From positions 154,001 to 218,000 of the forward strand of contig OX421503.1 in NCBI GenBank assembly GCA_949126835.1: a stretch of 64,000 bases of DNA. The letters are read 5' to 3'. Below, piece after piece: positions 42,150 through 51,077 of this stretch. The notes under the pieces are model-generated. The model worked only from the letters and a program-made list of their open reading frames with translations. It was not told the origin of the DNA and did not search any database. The position numbers and the translations under genes are program-made. The number at the start of each line of letters is the position of its first letter. The stretch's first letter is position 1. The stretch comes from Anisus vortex (lineage: Eukaryota; Mollusca; Gastropoda; Planorbidae).

Positions 42150-44563
42150 GCGCCGACCTACCCAGCGGAGGTGCCGACCTACCCAGCGCTAGCGCCGACC
42201 TACCCAGCATTAGCACCGACCTACTTAGCGGTAGCGCCGTTCTACTCAGCTGTAGCGCCGACTTACTCTTCGGTAGCGCCGACCTACTCAGCGGTAGCGC
42301 CGACCTACTCAGCGGTGGCGCCGACCTACCCACGCTAGAGCCGACCTACTTATCGGTAGCGCCGTTTTACTCAGCTGTAGCGCCGACCTACTCAGCGGTA
42401 GCGCCAACCTATTCAGCGGTAGCGTTGACCTACCTAACTGTAGAGCCGACCTACCCAGCGGTAGCGCCGAACTACCCAGCGGTAGCGCCGACCTACTCAG
42501 CGGTAGCGCCGACGCACTCAGCGGTAGCGCCAACCTACCCAGCGGTGTCGCCGACCTACCCAGCGCTAGCGCCGACCTACTTAGCGGTAGCGCCGTTCTA
42601 CTCAGCTGTAGCGCCGACTTACTCTTCGGTAGCGCCGACCTACTCAGCGGTAGCGCCGACTTACCCAGCGGTGGCGCCGACCTACCCAGCGCTTGCGCCG
42701 ACCTACTTATCGGTAGCGCCGTTCTACTCAGCTGTAGCGCCGACCTACTCAGCGGTAGCGCCAACCTACTCAGCGGAAGCACCGACCTACCCAGCGGTGG
42801 TGCCGACATACCCAGCGCTAGCGCCGACCCACCCAGCGTTAGCGCCGACCTACCCAGCGGTAGCGCCGACCTTTTCAGCTGTAGCAACGACCTACCCAGC
42901 GGTAGCGTCGACCTAATCAGCGGTAGCGCCGACGCACTCAGCGGTAGCGCCGACCTACCCTGCGGTAGTGCCGACCTACCCAGCGGTAGCGCCGACCAAC
43001 CCAGCGGTAGCGCCGACCTACCCAGCGGTAGCGCAGACTTACCCAGCGTTAGCGCCGACCTACCCAGCGGTAGCGCCGATCTACCCAGCGGTAGCGCCGA
43101 CCTACTTATCGGTAGCGCCGTTCTACTCCGCTGTAGCGCCGACCTACTCAGCGGTGGCGCCGACCTACCCAGCGGTAGCGCCGACCTACCCAGCGGTAGC
43201 GCCGTCCTACCTAGCGGTAGCGCCGACCTATCCAGCGGTAGCGCCGATCTACCCAGCGGTAGCGCCGACCTACTCAGCAGAAGCGCCAACCTACTCAGCG
43301 GTAGCGCCGACGAACTCAGCGGTAGTGCCGACGTACTCAGGAGTAGCGCCGACGTACTCAGGAGTAGCAACGACGTACTCAGGAGTAGCGCCGACGTACT
43401 TAGGAGTAGCGCCGAAGTACTCGGTAGTAGCGCCGACGTACACAGGAATAGCGCCGACGTACTCGGGAGTAGCGCCGACGTACTCAGGTGTAGCGCCGAC
43501 GTACTCGGGAGTAGCGCCGACGTACACAGGAGTAGCGTCGACGTACTCGAGAGTAGTGCCGACGAACTCACGTGTAGCGCTGGCGTACTCAGGAGTAGCG
43601 CCGACGTACTCAGGAGTAGCGCTGGCGTACTCAGGAGTTGCGCCGACGTAATCAGGAGTAGCGCTAGCGTACTCAGGAGTTGCGCCGACGTAATCAGGAG
43701 TAGTGCCGACGTACTCAGGAGTATCGCCGACGTACTCAGGAGTTGCGCCGACGTACTCAGGAGTAGCGCCGAGGTACTCAGGAGTAGCACCGAGGTACTC
43801 AGGAGTAGCACCGACGTACTCAGAAGTAGCGCCGACGTACTCAGGAGTAGCGCCGACGTACTCAGGAGTAGCGCCGACGTACTCAGGAGTAGCGCCGACG
43901 TACTCAGGAGTAGCGCCGTCGTACTCAGGAGTAGTGCCGACGTACTCGGGAGTAGCGCCGACGTACTCAGGAGTAGCGCCGACGTACTCAGCGGCAGCGC
44001 CGACGCACTCAGCTGCATCGCCGACGCACTCAGCGGCAGCGCTGATGCACGCAGCGGCAGCGCCGAGGCACTCAGCGGATGCGCTGACGCACTCAGGAGT
44101 AGCACCGACGTACACAGAAGTAGCGCCGACGTACACAGAAGTAGCGCCGATGTACACAGGAGTAGCGCCGACGTACTTTGGAGCAGCGCCGACGTACACA
44201 GGAGTACTAGCGACGTACTCAGGAGTAGCGCCGACGTACTCAGCGGTAGTGCCGACGCACTCAGCGGTAGCGCCGACGTACTCAGCGGTAGTGCCGACGC
44301 ACTCAGCGGTAGCGCCGACGTACTCAGCGGTAGTGCCGACGTACTCAGCGGTAGCGCCGATGTACTCAGCGGTAGCGCCGACGTACTCAGCGGTTGCGCC
44401 GACGTTCTCAGCGGTAGCGGCGACGTACTCAGCGGTGGCGCCGACGTACTCAGCGGTAGCGGCGACGTACTCAGCGGTAGCGCCGATGTACTCAGGGGTA
44501 GCGCCGACGTACTCAGCGGTAGCACTGACGTACTCAGGGTTAGCGCCGACGTACTCAGCGGTA
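42150..44563. repeat. 21-bp satellite, right-hand end
   Basis: The final satellite block runs to the last recognisable unit (CTCAGCGGTA followed by TTTCATGCATGC). It is less regular than the left part, with more TTCTACTCAGCTG and GACGCACTCAG units. The array stops abruptly and is followed by unique AT-rich DNA. Confidence 0.93.
43318..44225. repeat. Locally homogenised satellite variant GACGTACTCAGGAGTAGC
   Basis: Within the terminal block almost every unit changes to the form GACGTACTCAGGAGTAGC, encoding APTYSGV instead of APTYPAV. It holds a smaller sub-block at 43,990-44,095 with GCACTCAGCGGCAGC units (APTHSAA). A second sub-block at 44,100-44,215 has ACACAGAAGTAGC and ACACAGGAGT units. 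This is a fresh amplification of a monomer variant that is rare in the rest of the array. Confidence 0.85.
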
Positions 44564-44721
44564 TTTCATGCATGCTAAGGATACACTTCTCAAACCTTGT
44601 ATAACATCCGTATACAACGTCATTTTAAGCACTATTTTGACCGCACACTGGGCTAACAAACTAAGCCTTGTCGTTGTTGCAGTTTTTAAGAATAATAATT
44701 TACTCCGCCGTTTCTTTCTGG

Positions 44722-44899
44722 ATGAAGCCGGATGGTCTAGCGGTTAGTTCACCGGACTGTCAACCAAAAACCAACGGTCAGGTCGCGGGTTCTATCCCTG
44801 CCACCGACGGATCCCTGTCGCCCTGCAGGAGTTTTGGACCTAGTGGACGTAATAATCTTCTATCTAGAAGGAACGTCTGTAAACTTATAAGATAAGATC
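44722..44899 (+). mobile_element. tRNA-derived SINE, family 1, tail type A
   Basis: The head contains a pol III A-box-like TGGTCTAGCGG and a B-box-like GGGTTCTATCCC. An anticodon-loop-like CTGTCAA between them suggests a tRNA-Asp ancestor. A body GGATCCCTGTCG...CTGCAGGAGTTTTGG follows, shared with the copy at 53.1 kb. The tail, from AATAATC through GAACGTCTGTAA to ATAAGATAAGAT, matches the 3' end of the LINE fragment at 57.2-57.86 kb. An open frame running through this element is fortuitous. Confidence 0.82.
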
Positions 44900-45914
44900 T
44901 ACAACCTTGCAATTGCATCTAACAAGAGAAGAAATATGCTTCATGATATTGTCTAAGATGCTTGAAGCTTGTAACTTCAGACTGGCCGTGGAATGAATCA
45001 AGAAAAGAATATCCATACATTGTCTGTTATCAATTGGAAAAGCCAGCTCAAATCAATTGAAAATCGAGCAATATCTGCATTGTAAATACTAAAAACAAGA
45101 TTGCATACACTTAGTGAGGGTGAATCGATAGTAACTATAATATTGATTAACATTGAAAAAGGACCGGCAAAAGAAATTAGAGGTTATTAATTACTTCAAT
45201 GCAAACGTCATCCCGTAGAGTAGACCTACAAATAATCTAAAAAATTGATAGAAATTGTTACGAATGTCGGTAATAGATGAATGACTTACCAGAGCATTGA
45301 CCTTTGTCCATAAGTGCGTATTAGATATTAAGAGAGGCCAAGGTTTGACCTTTATGCTCTGAGGGCAGTTTAAATAAAATTAAGTCGTTCAACCGCGTCA
45401 TAATTGAAGGTTAGATTCTGAATCGCAGTATCCTATAGCGCAGTGGAATTGAAATGCGTTTTAGGACCCTTTAGAATCTTCGATAATAGTTTTCTTTGTA
45501 AAGTCTCTATCTCTTTAGAGTTAGTTCAGTTTGATAGTTTGTAGAGAGAAGTCGCTATATTGATATTTGTATTTTTTATGAAATGTTATGAAACTCTTAT
45601 GTTCGCCATCTGTTGATGCATTTACTTATAGTTTATCTTGAGTCTACAATTTAAATAAAAAATTTTATTCAACAACTGGAGTTTTTGGATATATATCATT
45701 GTTGAAAGAAATGGGGTTGAAGATAATTATACCGAATATAACTACATTACTGCATAGACCTGTCAGTCAATGAACCCCTAGCTTGGACTTCAGATCAGCA
45801 GTATCTAGAGACTTCTAATAAAGATACAACTAGTCTTTGAATCCGATTTAACGAGTCATAGTCATAGTCCATAACAGTCCATGTATTTGAAGCTCAAGTA
45901 GATCTAAATAAAAC
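44900..45914. other. AT-rich unique sequence without recognisable gene
   Basis: No reading frame, RNA gene or repeat family could be recognised here. Short A/T runs and several possible splice-like dinucleotides are present but nothing links into an exon. Confidence 0.5.
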
Positions 45915-46095
45915 GAGGTACGGTGGACGAGCGCGGAGCGTTGAGCTGGCGTATCGACGGTCCGGGTTCGAATTATGACTAGAGCTAGGATTTTTTTCAC
46001 GGGTCTGGAGAGTGTCCATAGTATGCAGTGACCACAGAAACTGGTGAACGCTGCAATTCTGTACCCATGGGCCTTAAAGCTGCGAAGTGTGGAAA
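45915..46095 (+). mobile_element. tRNA-derived SINE, family 2, internally deleted copy
   Basis: The sequence GGTCCGGGTTCGAATT is a B-box, and CGGTGGACGAGCGCGGAGCG occupies the A-box position. It shares GCTAGGATTTTTTT, CGGGTCTGGAG, GTGTCC, AGTATGC and CCACAGAAACTGGTGAACGC with the longer copy at 52.27 kb. About 90 bp present in that copy, between GTGTCC and AGTATGC, are missing here. Confidence 0.75.
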
Positions 46096-46621
46096 CCACC
46101 GATACGCTCCGTTTAAGAGTGTGATGAACGTCTGTCTTATTCGACGATGACCTTCTTCTTCAGCGTTCCATTTTGCTTTCCTTTGCTATGTCAGACTGAC
46201 AGCCCTGTTTCTCTGATGAACAAATAGTTGTTTGTAAGATAGGCTTTTCTTCCATGGTGACCCCTTCACATTCTTGGTAAATAAAGCCTACTTCACCGAG
46301 GATTAAAACCTAACGGTTACCCTCAAATGATTTAGACAGTACCCTTTGCTTCGCGGAACGACTATTGTCACGCCATATTGGTTGAGGTGGCATTAGGAGG
46401 TTAGTCTCAGACATGATGTTGGTGCCCCCCCACCCCCCACCCTGATCAACCCTTTAACATCGCTATAAGCTGGATGTTTCTTTCTGTTTTTTTTTCTTAA
46501 ACATTAAAAATCTGCAAACGCTGCTTCTCCTGCCCTAAAGAGCGATTTGTGTACAAATGTGGTAACATTTTTTTAAAGCAAAATTTTAGCCCTCCCTCGA
46601 ATAAAATCCTGGTTTCGTCCC
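46096..46621. other. Unique sequence, no gene seen
   Basis: No coding exon or RNA gene recognised. It contains a C-rich run (about 46,425-46,442) and a T-run near 46,489, followed directly by the 33-bp minisatellite. Confidence 0.5.
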
Positions 46622-48345
46622 AGTGTATGACTAAACATTTTCTTCATCTTGTGAAGTGTATGAGTAAACATTTCCTTCATCTTGTGAAGTGTATGAATAA
46701 ACATTTCCTTCATCTTGTAATGTGTATGAATAAATATTTCCTTCATCTTGTAAAGTGTATGAATAAACATTTCCTTCATCTTGTAAAGTGTATGAATAAA
46801 TATTTCCTTCATCTTGTAAAGTGTATGAATAAACATTTTCTTCATCTTGTGAAGTGTATGAATAAACATTTTCTTCATCTTGTAAAGTGTATGAATAAAC
46901 ATTTCCATTATCTTGTGAAGTGTATGAATAAACATTTCCATTATCTTGTGAAGTGTATGAATAAACATTTCCTTCATCTTGTGAAGGGTATGAATAAACA
47001 TTTCCATTATCTTGTGAAGTGTATGAATAAACATTTCCTTCATCTTGTGAAGTGTATGAATAAACATTTTCTTCATCTTGTGAAGTGTATGAATAAACAT
47101 TTCCTTCATCTTGTGAAGTGTATGAATAAACATTTTCTTCATCTTGTGAAGTGTATGAATAAACATTTTCTTCATCTTGTGAAGTGTATGAATTAACATT
47201 TTCTTCATCTTGTGAAGTGTATGAATACACATTTTCTTCATCTTGTGAAGTGTATGAATTAACATTTCCTTCATCTTGTGAAGTGTATGAATAAACATTT
47301 CCTTCATCTTGTAAAGTGTATGAATTAACATTTCCTTCATCTTGTGAAGTGTATGAATAAACATTTCCATTATCTTGTGAAGTGTATGAATAAACATTTC
47401 CTTCATCTTGTGAAGGGTATGAATAAACATTTCCTTCATCTTGTAAAGTGTATGAATAAATATTTCCTTCATCTTGTAAAGTGTATGAATAAACATTTCC
47501 TTCATCTTGTGAAGTGTATGAATAAACATTTCCTTCATCTTGTAAAGTGTATAAATAAACATTTTCTTCATCTTGTGAAGTGTATGAATAAACATTTCCA
47601 TTATCTTGTGAAGTGTATGAATAAACATTTCCTTCATCTTGTGAAGGGTATGAATAAACATTTCCATTATCTTGTGAAGTGTATGAATAAACATTTCCTT
47701 CATCTTGTGAAGTGTATGAATAAACATTTCCATTATCTTGTGAAGTGTATGAATAAACATTTCCTTCATCTTGTGAAGGGTATGAATAAACATTTACTTC
47801 ATATTGTGAAGTGTATGAATAAACATTTCCTTCATCTTGTGAAGGGTATGAATAAACATTTCCTTCATCTTGTAAAGTGTATAAATTAACATTTCCTTCA
47901 TCTTGTGAAGTGTATGAATAAACATTTCCATTATCTTGTGAAGTGTATGAATAAACATTTCCTTCATCTTGTGAAGGGTATGAATAAACATTTCCTTCAT
48001 ATTGTGAAGTGTATGAATAAACATTTCCTTCATCTTGTGAAGTGTATGAATAAACATTTCCTTCATCTTGTGAAGTGTATGAATAAACATTTCCATTATC
48101 TTGTGAAGTGTATGAATAAACATTTCCTTCATCTTGTGAAGTGTATGAATAAACATTTCCTTCATCTTGTGAAGTGTATGAATAAACATTTCCTTTATCT
48201 AGTGAAGTGTATGACTAAACATTTCCTTTATCTAGTGAAGTGTATGACTAAAATTTCCTTTATCTAGTGAAGTGGATGACTAAACATTTTCTTCATCTAG
48301 TGAAGTATATTATGACTAAACATTTCTTATTTAGTGAAGTGTATA
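46622..48345. repeat. 33-bp minisatellite (about 52 units)
   Basis: Tandem units of 33 bp contain CTTCATCTTGTGAAGTG and TATGAATAAACATTT. The main alternations are TTTTCTTCAT, TTTCCTTCAT and TTTCCATTAT. Each unit holds two short inverted repeats, CTTC-7 nt-GAAG and TTCAT...ATGAA. As 33 is divisible by 3, frames stay open on both strands (KCMNKHFLHLV on plus; MFIHTLHKMKE and YSYTSQDEGNV on minus). The longest, 46573-47793 minus, is 406 codons of pure repeat. The right end degenerates from about 48,190 to 48,345 with CTTTATCTAGTGAAG units. There are no unique spacers, so this is not a CRISPR array. Confidence 0.95.
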
Positions 48346-48376
48346 ACTAAACATTGTCTTCGTCCAACTCTACCAG

Positions 48377-48559
48377 CTGCCGCAGCTGCAACGAAATTAA
48401 AAAGTTCAGGCGTGACAATATTTGCTGTAGGCATCGGGAAGTCTGTAAACCAGGAGGAGCTGACGAGTCTTGCAAGTAGACCTGAGAATGTTTTCCATAC
48501 TGATGACTTTGACCTGTTGAACAATGTTCTTTAACAGATATCGCAAAGAACATGAACAG
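48377..48559 (+). pseudogene. von Willebrand factor A domain exon, 3' part, frameshifted
   Basis: After a likely acceptor (CAACTCTACCAG, ending at 48376) the frame reads AAAATKLKSSGVTIFAVGIG, then NQEELTSLASRPENVFHTDD and FDLLNNVL. This is the C-terminal half of a vWA domain: the hydrophobic strand GVTIFAVGIG, a helix starting NQEEL, and the VFHTDDFD strand typical of collagen/matrilin-type vWA proteins, which are usually extracellular adhesion domains. The frame then hits TAA at 48532. Two bases further on, a different frame gives TDIAKNMN, the expected last helix, and runs to a good donor (AACAG|GTAAAA, 48559/48560). A 2-base insertion therefore probably breaks the exon, or the last helix is dropped. 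The N-terminal half with the MIDAS motif is not visible; the 33-bp minisatellite lies where the upstream intron would be. Confidence 0.72.
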
Positions 48560-48599
48560 GTAAAAATTAATAATCATGTAGTAATAAAATTAGTAGCAA

Positions 48600-49658
48600 A
48601 ATAGGTAGACGTAAATACCGTATTGATATCTCCCGAGTCTATCAATTACGCTGTTCATAACACGTGCAATTTCTTCTTCTGCAGAAAGTCCTGCATCTCA
48701 TGCTAATTCTCCAGGCATCCTCCTTTGTCGTCTAATCCTTTTGTCAACCTCGATTCCCCAAGTTGTGCATTTTGTTATTCCATTGTCTACCGCAACCTGG
48801 CTCAAATTATCACGAATATTGAAAAGTTCTTGCTCCAGCGATTCAAGATCAGATGCTTGCTGTTTCCTCGAAATTCATAGTAGGATCCTGCAACCGTTTC
48901 TGGACACGATTAATTTTCCCAAGTATGGTGTTCCAGAAATTTAACAAAACTAGGAAGTTAAAGTTTAATATACCTGCTAGCAAAGTTTCTGCATCACTTC
49001 TGGTGTCAGGCGTCATAGTTGCATCTTCTGATAATTTTTCCAACAGCCCTACAAGTTCATCTAGTCCTTCATAAATAGCTTTAAAAGCTTCTGATCGTGC
49101 ACTCCAGCGTGTTTCAGACTCCTTCTTCACTGTGATTGGCACAACTCTTTTTATTTCTCCCCAAGGAGTTACTGAACGAGAGAAAAACAAAAATATACTT
49201 TCAACTGTTCCCAAAAATGTGATAACAACTGGATCCTGTTTTTTTTTTTTGGATCAGTGTACTCGCGCTAAGTATATTCAACTCGAAATTATCCAACCTG
49301 TATTTTTGTTAAAACCAGATTGCACTTTCAGTATATGAAGAATAATATTTGAACCCGAACTGATCTTTGTTTTTTTTTTTAAAAAGCCATCAGCAATCCT
49401 TTATTGTGGATGTGTCATTTGTTGTATGGGCAAAATGGCGCCCTTAATGCTCAATGGGGGCGCCAAAATCATGCTTGCTAACTGGTTTGTAATGACGATA
49501 TTTGTGGAGCCCCAAAATTCAATCTTGCAAACGTATTTGGGATACATTAGTCTACATCAAAATAAAATTAAATAATTAGTTTTATTACTCATGTTGGTGC
49601 CCCCTAACGTGGCGCCGTGGACATATGTCCCCCCTGCCCATCCCTTTCTACGCCACTG
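48600..49658 (-). mobile_element. Decayed hAT-type DNA transposon (ZMYM1-like)
   Basis: The minus strand holds transposase remnants. The right edge, read on minus, starts CAGTGGCGTAGAAAGGGATG, the kind of terminus found on many hAT elements. The matching left terminus could not be located, so the left boundary is approximate. The element lies just downstream of the vWA exon and borders a CA-rich tract on the right, where an 8-bp target duplication could not be judged because the flank is repetitive. Confidence 0.65.
48640..49214 (-). pseudogene. hAT transposase fragment, ZMYM1-like
   Basis: The minus-strand translation contains SETRWSARSEAFKAIYEGLD, the conserved TRWSAR block of zinc finger MYM-type 1-like hAT transposases. 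DTRSDAETLLAGILNFNFLV and LLNFWNTILGKINRVQKRLQ follow. After a stop at about 48,848 a -1 shift continues with SDLESLEQELFNIRDNL. A further stop interrupts the KRIRRQRRMPGELA block, and SAEEEIARVMNSVIDRLG follows. This is the order seen in the C-terminal half of the family. At least one frameshift and one internal stop make it a pseudogene. No catalytic N-terminal part was found. Confidence 0.82.
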
Positions 49659-49785
49659 CACACACACATAAATACACATACACACTCACACACACAAACT
49701 CGCATACACATAAACACACGCCCACGCATAAACACACACTCACGCATAAACACACACATAAACACACACACACACGAACTATGAA
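49657..49785. repeat. CA-rich simple repeat
   Basis: Imperfect (CA)n and CACATAAACACAC units. An open frame of histidine and threonine codons across it is low complexity and not a gene. Confidence 0.9.
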
Positions 49786-50523
49786 AACAGTTTTACTGGT
49801 TTGCGCAATATAAATGTTTGTGATTCACGACGTAAGGCATAATAATTATAAACGGGTCGCAAAATAAAAGACGGTTCTGATAACGCTAGACACAAGCATA
49901 AAGAGTTAAACGAAATTGAAACTAACATTGGAAAAACCAGTCATTGATCTCCACATATAATTAGGTCAAGATCTAAAACTTGAAAATTTGTTTGGTTATG
50001 ACAAGCTGGTAGTCTTCCGACTGTATTCTAAACCATACTGGTAAGATAGAAAATATACTTAGTGATATACAAACACAACAATATATTATATAAATAATAT
50101 GTGTTCGCATGTGTGTCTATGTAATTTAATTATTTTTTTCTAAACACATCTATTGAATTATTAATGATGAAGTATGCATTTCTGTATAGATATAAAAGCG
50201 ACGGATAAACTATTAATAGAATTTAGTAGGAGTTGGCTATATTGTTTAGGAGACAAAAGTTTTACTAAATCTAAATTGGCTAACTCAAGATTACTTATGA
50301 TATAATGACAAAACTGAATAAAAAAATATATAACAAAAATTGTAAAAAAATATTCATAGAGGCCTAGACTCTATATTGTTTTTACAAATTTAAATGCACT
50401 TAGACTATTTTTCCTAAACACGATATCATTAAAGATGCATATTGTCCGCTTCAAACTTCTTTTCTTAACAAATTTTATATTTGACATCTAGCCTAACATT
50501 TAATGATATCTTATATGTTACAG
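49786..50523. other. AT-rich sequence, no gene seen
   Basis: No exon, RNA gene or repeat family could be recognised. Confidence 0.5.
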
Positions 50524-50831
50524 ACGCAACTAAAACTGTAATAGGTTTTTATTGTGTTGTGTTTCCATGTGAGAGTTTAATGTCCTTCTGTCCTCTAGTG
50601 TTTAGATATTTAACTAATGATGTTACTTTTGTCAGTTGTAAATATTCACTGCTCATGAACTTTTTCAGACCCCCCTCCCCCTATTTTGTTGAATTAATTG
50701 GTGGACGACCTCTTTCATACACGCCTCTCGCTTGTATTTCTTATAAGTTTACAGAGACATCTCTCACTATTTACACTTTTAGAGAATGCACTCAGCTAGA
50801 ACGAGAGAAGTCAGCATTAACTGTAGCCTGA
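50524..50831 (+). other. Unrecognised exon-like open frame
   Basis: The frame is open from before 50,481 to a TGA at 50,829-50,831, and an acceptor-like TTATATGTTACAG ends at 50,523. The predicted 102 residues include seven cysteines (GFYCVVFPCES, SFCPLV, VSCKYSL, LACISY, FRECTQ), a proline stretch FRPPSPYF and a charged end. I do not recognise a family. It is on the same strand as the membrane-protein exons 3 kb downstream and could be an ectodomain exon, but no donor in matching phase is obvious and the frame may be chance. Confidence 0.22.
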
Positions 50832-51077
50832 GGAAGTTGTGTCGATGATACCTGGACATCCTTTGGCTTCTTGACATATTGAAACATGGAAACTGGTCAT
50901 GATTTTAGTGAGTCTAATCTTGACTCATTATTTCCCTTATCGCTGAATGCTGAACCATTTAGATTTTAGATATTTACATTCCAAGTGACGTGATACAATT
51001 ATGACATTATATTTCAATTCCTGAAGTCCTGAACTGTAGTTATTTAAATGCAAACAAGACCAAGTGTTTGCAGACGA

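Larger units (their letters stand above)
39231..42306. repeat. 1,538-bp tandem duplication carrying satellite plus solo LTR
   Basis: The segment from about 39,231 to 40,768 is repeated from about 40,769 to 42,306. Each copy contains about 1.07 kb of 21-bp satellite and one LTR of 463 or 464 bp. Landmarks 39238/40776, 39472/41010 and the LTR start 40148/41686 all give an offset of 1538. The LTR copies differ by a one-base length change in an A-run (six versus seven A near 40,382 and 41,920). The copies diverge again after about 42,306. Confidence 0.92.

Noticed and set aside
44722..44800. Functional tRNA-Asp gene
   Set aside because: The anticodon arm does not pair, the loop region is expanded, and the sequence continues into a SINE body and LINE-type tail.
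44668..44895. 75-codon frame downstream of the satellite
   Set aside because: Runs through the tRNA-like head of a SINE; chance frame.
45848..46099. 83-codon minus frame
   Set aside because: Antisense of a SINE copy; a similar frame occurs in the 52.3-kb copy (52257-52508), as expected of shared repeat sequence.
46573..47793. 406-codon frame on minus in the 33-bp minisatellite
   Set aside because: Repeat of 11 residues only, with an equally long frame on the other strand; expected from a period divisible by 3.
46622..48345. Possible CRISPR array (33-bp repeats)
   Set aside because: Units are contiguous with no unique spacers, there are no cas genes, and the setting is eukaryotic.
49625..49813. 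Histidine/threonine-rich 62-codon frame
   Set aside because: CA-rich simple repeat.
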